DNA of 13,905 bases from Acetobacteraceae bacterium. GTDB lineage: Bacteria; Pseudomonadota; Alphaproteobacteria; Acetobacterales; Acetobacteraceae. Positions within the stretch are counted from its first letter, which is position 1. The number at the start of each line of letters is the position of its first letter. The DNA lies in NCBI GenBank assembly GCA_003164305.1, contig PLSZ01000585.1, forward strand, positions 642-14,546, read 5' to 3'. The translations under genes were made by a program, and so were the position numbers. Below the pieces are notes generated by a model. It saw nothing but the letters and a program-made list of their open reading frames with translations, had not been told where the DNA came from and made no database searches. Positions 13,881 through 13,905 of this stretch are shown piece after piece.

Positions 13881-13905
13881 GGGTGCATAGCTCAGTTGGT
13901 AGAGC
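13881..13905 (+). tRNA. 5' part of a tRNA gene, cut by the window end
   Basis: The first 25 bases of a tRNA are visible: acceptor strand GGGTGCA (13881-13887), T8 and A9, then a full D-arm with stem GCTC (13890-13893) and GAGC (13902-13905) around the AGTTGGTA loop. The anticodon lies outside the window. The 5' sequence resembles bacterial tRNA-Lys, tRNA-Val and similar genes, with Lys my weak guess. Confidence 0.88.

Overview
The window looks like chromosome of a GC-rich alphaproteobacterium, most likely Rhodospirillales/Acetobacteraceae. That placement is inference from three things: the flgB-flgC-fliE-fliQ-fliR-flhB gene order ending in a CckA-type kinase, the high GC at third codon positions, and a PEP-CTERM-like protein. 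I found no phage, transposase or CRISPR signature.

Region 1 (about 1-4832, + strand) is a compact flagellar operon. It encodes two proximal rod proteins (FlgB, FlgC), the MS-ring/rod adaptor FliE, three export-gate proteins (FliQ, FliR, FlhB), and a short hybrid histidine kinase closely resembling the catalytic half of CckA but with no membrane or PAS sensor part. Most junctions overlap by 4 bases or are separated by only a few. The exception is a 182-bp gap between fliE and fliQ that holds a 22-bp inverted repeat and a separate 15-bp palindrome. A CtrA-like box lies just upstream of flgB. Together with the CckA-like kinase, this suggests a link to the CckA-ChpT-CtrA phosphorelay.

Region 2 (4833-6093) has a 334-bp intergenic stretch with a candidate promoter, a palindrome and a hairpin abutting a strong Shine-Dalgarno. 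It is followed by a lone EndoIV/sugar-isomerase-type TIM-barrel protein in which several expected metal ligands look substituted.

Region 3 (6094-10800, - strand) carries two genes in the same direction. The upstream one is a secreted vanadium-haloperoxidase/PAP2-type protein with a PEP-CTERM-like tail. The downstream one is a large membrane-bound dCache-HAMP-HisKA-HATPase-REC hybrid kinase, whose gene contains runs of 8 and 9 identical bases.

Region 4 (10884-13905) has a 10-helix EamA/DMT transporter (- strand) divergent from a GMC-family FAD oxidoreductase (+ strand). After that come a stem-loop and the first 25 bases of a tRNA gene cut by the window end.

The flagellar operon is the only clear multi-gene functional unit. 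I see no convincing novel multi-gene system. The best leads are the sensorless CckA paired with a CtrA-like box, the operon-interrupting inverted repeat, the anchored haloperoxidase with a Ser-to-Ala change in its active-site loop, the altered TIM-barrel metal site, and the poly-G tracts in the hybrid kinase.
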